Origin: Chloroflexota bacterium
GTDB lineage: Bacteria; Chloroflexota; Limnocylindria; Limnocylindrales; CSP1-4
NCBI GenBank assembly: GCA_017860675.1
Contig: JAGDMV010000140.1
Coordinates: forward strand, 1 to 7,486
DNA length: 7,486 nt
Direction of reading: 5' to 3'
Under the pieces are notes generated by a model that was not told where the DNA came from, did not search any database, and was given only the letters and a program-made list of their open reading frames with translations. The position numbers and the translations under genes are program-made. Below, piece by piece: positions 1 to 6,092 of the stretch (position 1 is the stretch's first letter; every line of letters starts with the position of its first letter).

Positions 1-921
1 GGTCACCGGGTGACCCTCTTCGAGAAGCACGACGAGCTGGGCGGGGCGATGCTCTACGTCTGCCTCGTCCCCGGCAAGGAGAAGATGCGCTGGTATCTCG
101 ACTGGATCCGGGACCAGGTGCTCGACCTCGGGGTCGACATCCGCCTCGGCCATGCTCCATCCGTCGACGAGCTGCGCGGCTTCGATCTCGTCCTCAACGC
201 CACCGGCGCCCGGTCGTTCGTGCCCCAGGTCGCCGGCGACGCATCGCGGGTGGTGCCGTTCGAGGAGGCGATGGCCTGCCCCAAGGTCAACTGCGAGTGC
301 CACCCCGGCGGCCGGCGGATGCGCAAGCTCGGCGCGCGGGTCCTCCTCTGGGGCGACAGCTACGCGGCCACCGACACGGCCGCCTTCCTGGCCGACATCG
401 GCAAGGACCTGACGATCGTCACCGAGAACCGCGAGTTCGCCGCCGACTGCGAGGTCATCCACATGTACGTCCTGCGCAAGCGCTTCGCGCAGGGCGACGC
501 CGAGGTCCTCTCGTCGCGGCCGTTCAAGTTCCCGGTGAAGGTCATCACCAGCACCACGGTCGAGTCGATCGACGGGACGACCGTCGTCCTCCGCGACAGG
601 GACTTCGCCCGGACGACCATCGAGGTCGACGACGTGGTGACCTGCCACACCCGCCCCGAGATCGGCCTGTTCGCCCAGCTGCGGGCCGCCGGCGTGAACG
701 TCGTCAACGTCGGCGACGCGGTCCGGCCGCGCAACCTCTACTGGGCGGTGAAGGAGGGCTCCGACTTCGGCCTGGCCGTCGACGAGCACCTGCTCTTCAA
801 CCCGAACGGGGCGATCCTCGACAACGCACCGCTCGATGTGCTCGCCCAGCTGACCCGCGAGGAGGGCCCGTCCTACACCGCCGAGCGGATGCGCCAGCTG
901 GCGGCCGCCGCGAAGGGCTGA
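1..921 (+). CDS. FAD/NAD(P)-dependent oxidoreductase, C-terminal part (old yellow enzyme / dienoyl-CoA reductase / trimethylamine dehydrogenase type), 5' partial
   Basis: The reading frame is open from the first base, so this is the last 306 residues of a longer protein; the GTG at 10-12 is internal. Seen: residues 1-16 (GHRVTLFEKHDELGGA) are the end of an FAD-binding Rossmann unit; residues 64-69 (LNATGA) match the usual 'ATG' turn; residues 234-253 carry the closing FAD motif, with GDA at 238-240 followed by RPRNLYWAVKEG. This order is typical of the C-terminal half of proteins with an N-terminal FMN/Fe-S TIM barrel, which would lie left of the window. The second dinucleotide-binding unit is degenerate: GDSYAATDTA (about residues 118-127) stands where GxGxxG would be, as happens in trimethylamine-dehydrogenase-like members. 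A cysteine cluster (C93, C98, C100, then HPGGR) is present. The substrate is unknown; enoate or N-methyl/amine oxidoreduction are both possible. It converges on the sugar operon and need not belong to it. The family call is fairly sure, the exact function is not. Confidence 0.85.
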   Translation, partial: GHRVTLFEKHDELGGAMLYVCLVPGKEKMRWYLDWIRDQVLDLGVDIRLGHAPSVDELRGFDLVLNATGARSFVPQVAGDASRVVPFEEAMACPKVNCECHPGGRRMRKLGARVLLWGDSYAATDTAAFLADIGKDLTIVTENREFAADCEVIHMYVLRKRFAQGDAEVLSSRPFKFPVKVITSTTVESIDGTTVVLRDRDFARTTIEVDDVVTCHTRPEIGLFAQLRAAGVNVVNVGDAVRPRNLYWAVKEGSDFGLAVDEHLLFNPNGAILDNAPLDVLAQLTREEGPSYTAERMRQLAAAAKG

Positions 922-952
922 TCGGCGGGGCGCGAGCCGGCGACCGCGGGGG

Positions 953-977
953 CGACGCGGAGCGACTGGCCGCGTCG
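953..977. terminator. Candidate bidirectional hairpin between convergent genes
   Basis: CGACGCGG (953-960) and CCGCGTCG (970-977) are perfect inverted repeats, giving an 8-bp GC-rich stem with a 9-base loop (961-969). The hairpin lies 31 bases past the oxidoreductase stop and 18 bases past the nagA stop, inside the 74-bp convergent gap. There is no T-run on either side, so it is not a classical intrinsic terminator. In high-GC genomes such hairpins can still act as terminators or 3'-end stabilisers. A second weaker hairpin, GCCGGC at 985-990 and 999-1004, spans the nagA stop codon. The function is inferred from position and pairing only. Confidence 0.45.
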
Positions 978-995
978 GGTGGAGGCCGGCGGGTG

Positions 996-2126
996 TCAGC
1001 CGGCGCCGGCGATCCAGTCGCCCCCGGCGCGCATGACCTGCGTCACCCGGAGGTCGTCGTCGAGCAGCGCGAGGTCGGCCCGCTGGCCGGGCTCGAGGCG
1101 GCCGCGGTCGGTCACGCCGAGCAGCGCCAGCGGATATCGGCTGGCCGCCGCCACCGCGACGGGCAGGGGCACGCCCGACCGAGCCAGGTTCCGCACAGCC
1201 GTGTCGAGGGCGATCGCCGAGCCCGCCAGCGTCTCGGTGCCGGCCAGCGTGATCCGGTCACCCCGGTTGTCGACGGCCAGCCCGCCGAGCGTGGCCGGCC
1301 CGGGCTCCGTCCCGGCAGGGGCTGCGGCGTCGCTGACCAGGATGAGCATGCCGGGCTTGCTGCGGACGACGATCGGCCAGAGCGCCTCGTGGACATGGAA
1401 GCCGTCGGCGACCAGCTCGACGTAGACCTCGTCGTTGGTGAGCGCCGCGGCAGCCAGGCCGGGAGAGCGATGGTCCAGGCCGATCATCGCGTTGAACAGG
1501 TGGGTCGTGGACCGGGCGCCGGCGGCGTAGCCGGCGCGGGCCTGGGCGACGGTGGCGACCGAGTGGCCGAGCGAGACCGCCACGCCGCGCCCGGCCAGCC
1601 AGGTGATGAGGGCGAGCGCGCCCGACTGCTCCGGGGCGATCGTGGTGATCCGGAGCCCGTCGAGGAGCGGCCCCAGGTCCGCCGCCGCGACGGTGTCCGC
1701 GGCGCGGATGAAGGCCGGGTTCTGCGCGCCCTTCTTCTCGACGGCCAGGAACGGCCCCTCGAGGTTGAAGCCGAGCGGCGCCGCCCCATCGGCCGGGGCG
1801 CCCGGCATCCACGCCCGCACCGTCTCGGCGAAGGCGACGAGCGTGTCCAGCGAGGCCGTCACGGCGGTCGGCAGGAAAGACGTCACCCCGTGGCGCAGCA
1901 GGGCCCGGGCCATCCCGTCGAGATCCGCCACCGACCCCATCGCGTCGTGGCCACCCCAGCCGTGAACGTGGATGTCGACGAAGCCCGGGGCGACGAACGG
2001 CCCGGCGGCCTCCGCCTCGTCCGGCTCGACGGCGACGATGCGGCCGTCCGCCACGCTCACCCGGCCGGGCGCAACCCGGTCCTCCAGCACCAGCCGGCCG
2101 CCGACGATCCGCCCCTGCTCAGCCAT
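996..2126 (-). CDS. nagA: N-acetylglucosamine-6-phosphate deacetylase
   Basis: This 376-residue cytoplasmic amidohydrolase is predicted to remove acetate from GlcNAc-6-phosphate (or a related N-acetylhexosamine-6-phosphate) to give the amino-sugar phosphate. Family motifs appear in order: PGFVDIHVHG (47-56), LEGPFL (122-127, metal-ligand Glu123), LGHS (187-190, His188), THLFNAM (208-214, His209), HRSPG (219-223), DGFHVH (241-246) and VSDA (264-267, catalytic Asp266). Length matches the family. One usually conserved position differs: the KGAHNP segment reads KGAQNP, with Gln135 in place of His. The ATG at 2126 is supported by a strong ribosome binding site at 2133-2141 and overlaps the stop of the upstream gene by 8 bp. 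It is the last gene of the operon. GalNAc-6-phosphate deacetylase (AgaA type) is an alternative that sequence alone does not exclude; no deaminase (nagB) is seen in the window. Confidence 0.93.
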   Translation of the reverse strand: MAEQGRIVGGRLVLEDRVAPGRVSVADGRIVAVEPDEAEAAGPFVAPGFVDIHVHGWGGHDAMGSVADLDGMARALLRHGVTSFLPTAVTASLDTLVAFAETVRAWMPGAPADGAAPLGFNLEGPFLAVEKKGAQNPAFIRAADTVAAADLGPLLDGLRITTIAPEQSGALALITWLAGRGVAVSLGHSVATVAQARAGYAAGARSTTHLFNAMIGLDHRSPGLAAAALTNDEVYVELVADGFHVHEALWPIVVRSKPGMLILVSDAAAPAGTEPGPATLGGLAVDNRGDRITLAGTETLAGSAIALDTAVRNLARSGVPLPVAVAAASRYPLALLGVTDRGRLEPGQRADLALLDDDLRVTQVMRAGGDWIAGAG

Positions 2127-3285
2127 ACTGCGCCACCTCCCGCCATGCCTCCCACATCGCGACGACGTTCGCCGCCGGGACGTTCGCCTGGATGTTGTGG
2201 ACCGCGGCGAAGACGAACCCGCCGCCGTCGCGCAGGTCGGCGATCCGCCGCCTGACCTCCGCCCGCACCTCCCCCGGCGACCCGCCGCCGAGGACCCGCT
2301 GCGTGTCGATGCCGCCGCCCCAGAAGACGAGGTCGCGCCCGAATTCGCGCTTGAGCGCGGCGGTGTCCATGCCCGCCGCCGACACCTGGACCGGGTTCAG
2401 GATGTCGATCCCGATCTCGATGAGATCGGGGATCAGCTCACGGACGGCCCCGCAGGTGTGGAAGAAGACCTTCGCCCGGGTGCGGCGGCGGAGGAAGGCG
2501 AACAGCTCGCGCTGGAGCGGCTTGACCAGGGCGCGGTAGGTCGCCGGCGAGAAGAGCGGCCGGTCCTGGCCGCCCAGGTCGTCGGCCTCGGCCACCACGT
2601 CGACCAGGTCGCCCACTTCCGCCAGCGCCCGCTCCCAGCAGGCGAGCTTCACCTCGAGGATCCGCTCCATCACCCGGCGGGCGCGATCCGGGTCCGCGGC
2701 CAGGTCCATGTAGCCATCCTCGAAGCCGCGCAGCTTGAAGAGGCCCTCGGTGAGGCCGCCGGTGATTGACCCCACGACGACGGCCCGGCCCTCGTCGAGG
2801 GCGATCCGTCGTGCGGCCTCGGCCATGCCGGCGAAGCGCCCGGGATCAATGGGGTCCGGCCAGGGGTGGCCGTCGATGGTCGAGGCGTCGATCTCGCCCG
2901 CCAGCGGGGGGTCGAACGAGTCGAAGTAGAGCCCGTCGCGGCTCGGCATCCGCCGGCCGGCGCCCCATTCGTCGCGGTAGCTGACGTACTCGCCGTCGTC
3001 GGCCAGCTCGCGACGGTAGGTCGACGCCGTGCCCGGCATGACGAAGCCGACGTCGCAGCCGAGCACGCCCGCCAGGTCGGGCTCCACCTCGGCCAGCTGC
3101 TGCGTGATGTCGCTGATCCGCGGCTCGCGCCGCGGCAGGCCGAGCGCCGCGCGCAGGGCGGTGCAGGCCCGGACGTGGATGCCGGTCTGTCGCGAGCCGC
3201 CCAGGTCGAACGGGATCCGGTCGGGCTCGCGGTGGTCGAGCGCGGCGCGGACACGGGCACGCGAAGCTCCGGGGAGGACGCTCAC
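2119..3285 (-). CDS. Uroporphyrinogen decarboxylase superfamily protein (URO-D / cobalamin-methyltransferase-like), function unknown
   Basis: The protein has 388 residues from a GTG start. The N-terminus (RVRAALDHREPDRIPFDLGG, 11-30) is typical of the superfamily. HTCG (275-278) followed by a downstream IGIDILNPVQ (291-300) and a GGGID segment (323-327) is the pattern of methyltransferase-like members, where His276 and Cys278 would match the His-x-Cys zinc ligands of MtaA-type proteins. A third cysteine ligand near the C-terminus is not seen; AVHNIQANVP (361-370) holds His363 at roughly that place. True HemE is unlikely: no haem genes are near and the HxCG pattern points elsewhere. The gene sits 4 bp after the GntR stop and overlaps nagA by 8 bp, so it is an operon member. 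An in-frame reading extends further upstream through the GntR gene, but the family N-terminus begins at this GTG. The ribosome binding site is weak (GGGG about 10 bases upstream), so coupling to the preceding gene is likely. The role in sugar use is unknown. Confidence 0.85.
   Translation of the reverse strand: MSVLPGASRARVRAALDHREPDRIPFDLGGSRQTGIHVRACTALRAALGLPRREPRISDITQQLAEVEPDLAGVLGCDVGFVMPGTASTYRRELADDGEYVSYRDEWGAGRRMPSRDGLYFDSFDPPLAGEIDASTIDGHPWPDPIDPGRFAGMAEAARRIALDEGRAVVVGSITGGLTEGLFKLRGFEDGYMDLAADPDRARRVMERILEVKLACWERALAEVGDLVDVVAEADDLGGQDRPLFSPATYRALVKPLQRELFAFLRRRTRAKVFFHTCGAVRELIPDLIEIGIDILNPVQVSAAGMDTAALKREFGRDLVFWGGGIDTQRVLGGGSPGEVRAEVRRRIADLRDGGGFVFAAVHNIQANVPAANVVAMWEAWREVAQYG
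2133..2141 (-). promoter_or_regulatory. Ribosome binding site of nagA
   Basis: On the minus strand the sequence reads GGGAGGTGG, then 6 bases, then the ATG at 2126. It lies within the last codons of the UroD-like gene. It fixes the nagA start and suggests nagA is translated efficiently in addition to any coupling from the overlapping upstream gene. Confidence 0.75.
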
Positions 3286-3289
3286 CGGA

Positions 3290-4063
3290 TCATGCCCCGA
3301 CAGGTGCCGCCGGGACCCCCGCGACCGGGTCGGCAGGCCCGCCTGCGGCCTCCATCTCGAAAGCCACGTCGAGGCCGTACCGCCCGGCCGGGTAGCGCGA
3401 CTCGGTGGCCTCGACCGGACGCCCCCCCACGTCGCGGATGACGCGCTGCTCGACCAGCAGGGGCGCGCCGGGGCCGACACCAAGGAGGTGAGCGTCTTCT
3501 TCCGTGGCAGCCTCCGCCCGGATCGTCGCCCGGCCGCGGCGGAGGTGGATGCCGCCGTCGGCGAGGGCTCGGTGGAGCGATCCCGTCTCGACGTCGGCCG
3601 CCATCACCGCCGGGGCGGCCCGACCGACCAGGACCGCCGTCTCGATCGCGATCGGTTCGCCGTCGGCGAGGCGGACCCGGCGGACGAGGACAACCGGCTC
3701 CGCCTGGCCGAGCCCCAGCAGCACCGCCTCCTGTGGCGTCGCCGGCCGGACTTCGCGACCCAGGAGGCGCGACGTCGGTCTCCGGCCGCGGCGCTCCATC
3801 TCGCGCGAGAACGGCTGCAGCTGGTCGGCCCGCCGGTGGGCCCCGGGCTGCGCGACACACGTGCCCCGCCCGGGCATGCGCACCACCAGCCCGTCGTCCA
3901 CGAGGCGCTGCATCGCGTTGCGGGCCGTCATCCGGCTGACACCGAACTCGCGGCAGAGAGCGGCGTCGGAGGGGAGCGGGTCGCCGGGTCGCAGGGCCGC
4001 GATCCGCGCCCGGAGGGCTGCCTCGATCTCGCGGAAGCGGGGGAGACGGGGGTCCGGGATCAC
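3290..4063 (-). CDS. GntR-family transcriptional regulator, HutC/UTRA subfamily
   Basis: The 257-residue protein starts with GTG. Residues about 8-71 form the winged helix-turn-helix, with the hallmark sequence PGDPLPSDAALCREFGVSR (26-44), then MTARNAMQRLVDDGLV and a wing ending in GRGTCVA (65-71). Residues about 80-235 fit the UTRA effector domain, including the YPAGRYG segment at 224-230. UTRA regulators of amino-sugar operons (NagR/DasR type) bind phosphorylated amino sugars; that effector is inferred here from the neighbouring kinase and nagA. The GTG overlaps the ROK stop as GTGA (4060-4063) and has no clear ribosome binding site, so translation probably depends on coupling. Its place inside the operon suggests autoregulation from the distal promoter right of the window. 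No operator-like palindrome was recognised in the window. The last 20 residues are Ala/Pro/Val-rich. Confidence 0.9.
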   Translation of the reverse strand: MIPDPRLPRFREIEAALRARIAALRPGDPLPSDAALCREFGVSRMTARNAMQRLVDDGLVVRMPGRGTCVAQPGAHRRADQLQPFSREMERRGRRPTSRLLGREVRPATPQEAVLLGLGQAEPVVLVRRVRLADGEPIAIETAVLVGRAAPAVMAADVETGSLHRALADGGIHLRRGRATIRAEAATEEDAHLLGVGPGAPLLVEQRVIRDVGGRPVEATESRYPAGRYGLDVAFEMEAAGGPADPVAGVPAAPVGA

Positions 4064-5073
4064 GGCGGGGAGCGCCTGGCCGGGTTCGAGCCCGCCGCTT
4101 CGGACGCTCCGGCACGGTGGACCGCGGTCCCCGTGGCGGTCCCGTCGGTCGCCTGCTCGGCCGCCCGCTCCGCCCCGTGGACGGCCGCTCCGATCGCGCC
4201 GGCCAGCGTACCGAGCTCGGCGGTGACAAGCTCGACGGCGTCGATCGAGGTGATCGTGACCCGGCGCCGGAGCTCCGCCCAGATGTGGGGGAAGAGCAGG
4301 TCGGCCGCGGCCGAGATGCCGCCGCCGATCACGACCCGGTCGGGGGTGATCACGACGACCGCGTTGGCGATGCCGATGCCGAGGTAGCGCCCGACCCGCT
4401 CGATCCCGGCCAGGGCCCGCGGGTCGCCGGCCCGGGCCCGGGCGATCCCCTCCTCGGCCGTCTCCGTCCCACAGGCAGCGGCGATCGCATCCGCCCGGGC
4501 GAATGCCTCGAGACAGCCCGGGTTGCCGCAGCCGCAGACGGGGCCGTCCGGGTCGATCGTCTGGTGGCCGAGCTCGCCCCCGGTCCCGTCGTGACCCTGG
4601 TACACCCGGCCACCGACCGCGAGCACGCCGCCCACCCCGGTTCCCAGGGTCAGGCCGACCATCGACGACGCTCCGCGCCCCGCTCCCAGGCGGAGCTCAG
4701 CCAGGCCGAAGGCCCGGGCGTCGTTGATGAGGAACGCGGGCAGGCCGGTCGCCGCCGCCACACGGGGGGCCAGCGGATGCCCCGGCCAGGGCCCGGGCAC
4801 GTTCGGCAGGAAGCGGACCGTGCCGGCCGCCGGGTCGTAGAGGCCGGGGATCCCGATGCCGATGCTGGCGATTGGCCCCCACGCCGCGATGGCCTCGGCG
4901 GCTACCTCAGCGAGCTGCGATGTGATCGCGTCCGGTACCGCCTCCGGGTCGGCCACCACTCGTGATGGCACCTGGCCGCTGGCCAGTGTCCGCCACTCCC
5001 CGGCGCCAGGTCCCGCCGCGCCGTGCTCCACGACGGCCCACTTCAGGTTCGTGGCGCCCAGGTCGAGGCCCAG
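4060..5073 (-). CDS. ROK-family sugar kinase (candidate N-acetylhexosamine kinase or glucokinase), CTG start
   Basis: The 337-residue cytoplasmic kinase is predicted to phosphorylate the imported sugar with ATP. It begins directly with the phosphate-binding motif LGLDLGATNLK (1-11). Also seen: PGLYDPAAG and PNVPGPWPG (substrate side), INDAR (116-120, catalytic Asp118), LTLGTGVGG (141-149), ELGH (167-170, the ExGH sugar-binding motif) and the ROK zinc site His170 plus C180, C182 and C187 in CGCGNPGCLE. Residue 120 is Arg where NDAN is more usual. No ATG, GTG or TTG lies in frame near the start; a CTG at 5073 with GGGGGAGG 6 bases upstream is the best start. A second CTG at 5100 would add nine residues and overlap the permease stop. 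Residues about 303-337 are an Ala/Thr/Pro-rich tail beyond the usual ROK end. It lacks the N-terminal DNA-binding domain of ROK repressors. NagA next door favours an N-acetylated amino sugar, but specificity is inferred. Confidence 0.88.
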   Translation of the reverse strand: MGLDLGATNLKWAVVEHGAAGPGAGEWRTLASGQVPSRVVADPEAVPDAITSQLAEVAAEAIAAWGPIASIGIGIPGLYDPAAGTVRFLPNVPGPWPGHPLAPRVAAATGLPAFLINDARAFGLAELRLGAGRGASSMVGLTLGTGVGGVLAVGGRVYQGHDGTGGELGHQTIDPDGPVCGCGNPGCLEAFARADAIAAACGTETAEEGIARARAGDPRALAGIERVGRYLGIGIANAVVVITPDRVVIGGGISAAADLLFPHIWAELRRRVTITSIDAVELVTAELGTLAGAIGAAVHGAERAAEQATDGTATGTAVHRAGASEAAGSNPARRSPP

Positions 5074-5079
5074 GTGGCG

Positions 5080-5087
5080 CCTCCCCC
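5080..5087 (-). promoter_or_regulatory. Ribosome binding site of the ROK kinase, deciding a CTG start
   Basis: On the minus strand the sequence reads GGGGGAGG, then the 6-base spacer CGCCAC, then CTG at 5073-5071. This is the best match to an anti-16S sequence in the operon besides that of nagA. It lies in the 23-bp gap after the permease stop (5097-5099). It supports CTG as the start because the ROK family N-terminus begins at exactly this codon. Confidence 0.65.
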
Positions 5088-5096
5088 GGGCGGGCC

Positions 5097-6092
5097 TCAG
5101 GACTCGGCGGTGACGCGCGCGTACACCGCCGCCACGGCGACGACGATCGAGCCGAACACGACCTGGCGGGTTGCCTCGGGCAGCCCGAGGGTGCCGAGGA
5201 GCGAACCGAGCAGGGTGAGGATCAATGCCCCCACGATCGTCCCCCCGTAGCCGCCCCGGCCGCCCATGATCGACGTCCCGCCGATGACGGCCGCCGCGAC
5301 CGACGGGAGGACGTAGTTGTCGGCCAGATTGACGCTGGCGACGTTGGTAAGGCCCGAGATCAGGACCCCGGCTACCGCCGCCAGGAGGGCCGAGATCACG
5401 TAGAGGACGACGAGGACCTGCCACGCCCGGGCGCCGGAGAGACGGGCAGCGATCGGGTTGTCGCCGATGGCGAAGAGGAGGCGGCCGTACCCGCTCCGGC
5501 GCAGGCCGAAGATGATGACCGCCGCCACCGGCACGAACACGACGAGGCTGTACGGCAGGACGGCATACAGGGTGTCGGAGCCGATCGAACGGACCAGGTC
5601 CGGCACGCCCGTCTGGATCTTGACGAGCACGTTCTGGAGGTAGTTCGCCGTACCGAAGACGACGAGGCTCATGGCCAGGGTCATGATCAGGGGATGGACG
5701 CGGAAGACTCCCACCCCGATGCCGGTGATCAGGCCCGCCAGCACGGCGGCGGAGAAGGCGAACAGCAGCGCCGCCGGCGTGCCGATGTTCGGCTCCAGCG
5801 TGGCCACCAGGAAGCCGACGATCGAGGCGACGGCACCGACCGAAAGGTCGATGCCGCCGGTCAGCATCGCCAGGGTCTGGCAGCCGGCGAGGATGGCCAG
5901 CGGGATGGCGGCCCGCAGCTGGATGCCCACCCACTCAGGACCCATGCTCTTCGGGCTGGCGATGGCGAACGCGACCACAAGCGCCGCGGCCAGGCCCAGC
6001 AGCGGGATGACGGGCCGGTCGCGCAGCTGCCGGCGCATGACGGTGACCGCTCCGGGAGCCGGTGCACGATCGGTGCCCACGGTCTCGCTCAT
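5097..6092 (-). CDS. Sugar ABC transporter permease, CUT2 (ribose RbsC) type, second of the pair
   Basis: The inner-membrane permease has 331 residues. It opens with a hydrophilic cytoplasmic stretch (about 1-27), followed by many hydrophobic segments. CUT2/RbsC-type hallmarks are GGIDLSVGAVAS (79-90), the cytoplasmic coupling loop with LRRSGYGRLLFAIGDNPIAA (197-216), and VIGGTSIMGGRGGYGG (269-284) followed by TIVGALIL (285-292). The ATG at 6092 overlaps the stop of the preceding permease as ATGA (6089-6092). It presumably forms a heterodimeric channel with that permease, energised by the ATPase at the right edge. The substrate is a monosaccharide; an amino sugar is inferred from the downstream kinase and deacetylase. 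Confidence 0.92.
   Translation of the reverse strand: MSETVGTDRAPAPGAVTVMRRQLRDRPVIPLLGLAAALVVAFAIASPKSMGPEWVGIQLRAAIPLAILAGCQTLAMLTGGIDLSVGAVASIVGFLVATLEPNIGTPAALLFAFSAAVLAGLITGIGVGVFRVHPLIMTLAMSLVVFGTANYLQNVLVKIQTGVPDLVRSIGSDTLYAVLPYSLVVFVPVAAVIIFGLRRSGYGRLLFAIGDNPIAARLSGARAWQVLVVLYVISALLAAVAGVLISGLTNVASVNLADNYVLPSVAAAVIGGTSIMGGRGGYGGTIVGALILTLLGSLLGTLGLPEATRQVVFGSIVVAVAAVYARVTAES

Noticed and set aside
985..1004. GCCGGC repeats around the nagA stop as the main terminator
   Set aside because: Only six pairs of a self-complementary hexamer, with no T-run and an overlap with the coding end; the 8-bp hairpin at 953-977 is the better candidate.
297..2255. A 652-codon open frame on the + strand crossing the oxidoreductase end and antisense to nagA
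   Set aside because: Its product is Arg/Gly/Pro/Ala-rich with no recognisable motifs and it runs across two well-supported genes; typical of stop-poor high-GC shadow frames.
3286..3483. An upstream extension of the UroD-like protein by 66 residues
   Set aside because: The extension reads through the GntR coding region in another frame and has no family similarity; the GTG at 3285 gives the expected N-terminus.
4069..4110. A GGGTTCGAGCCC stretch resembling a tRNA T-arm, flanked by GGAGCG and CGCTCC
   Set aside because: The T-stem does not pair over five bases with a seven-base loop, no acceptor, D or anticodon arms fit upstream, and the stretch lies inside the ROK kinase C-terminal coding region. 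Treated as chance in GC-rich DNA.
3029..4387. A 452-codon + strand frame opposite the UroD-like, GntR and ROK genes
   Set aside because: Low-complexity, Arg-rich product without family motifs, fully antisense to three recognised genes.
5074..5934. A long N-terminal extension of the ROK kinase to an ATG at 5934
   Set aside because: It would overlap nearly the whole upstream permease gene in a different frame, and the added residues are Arg/Gly/Pro-rich with no motif.
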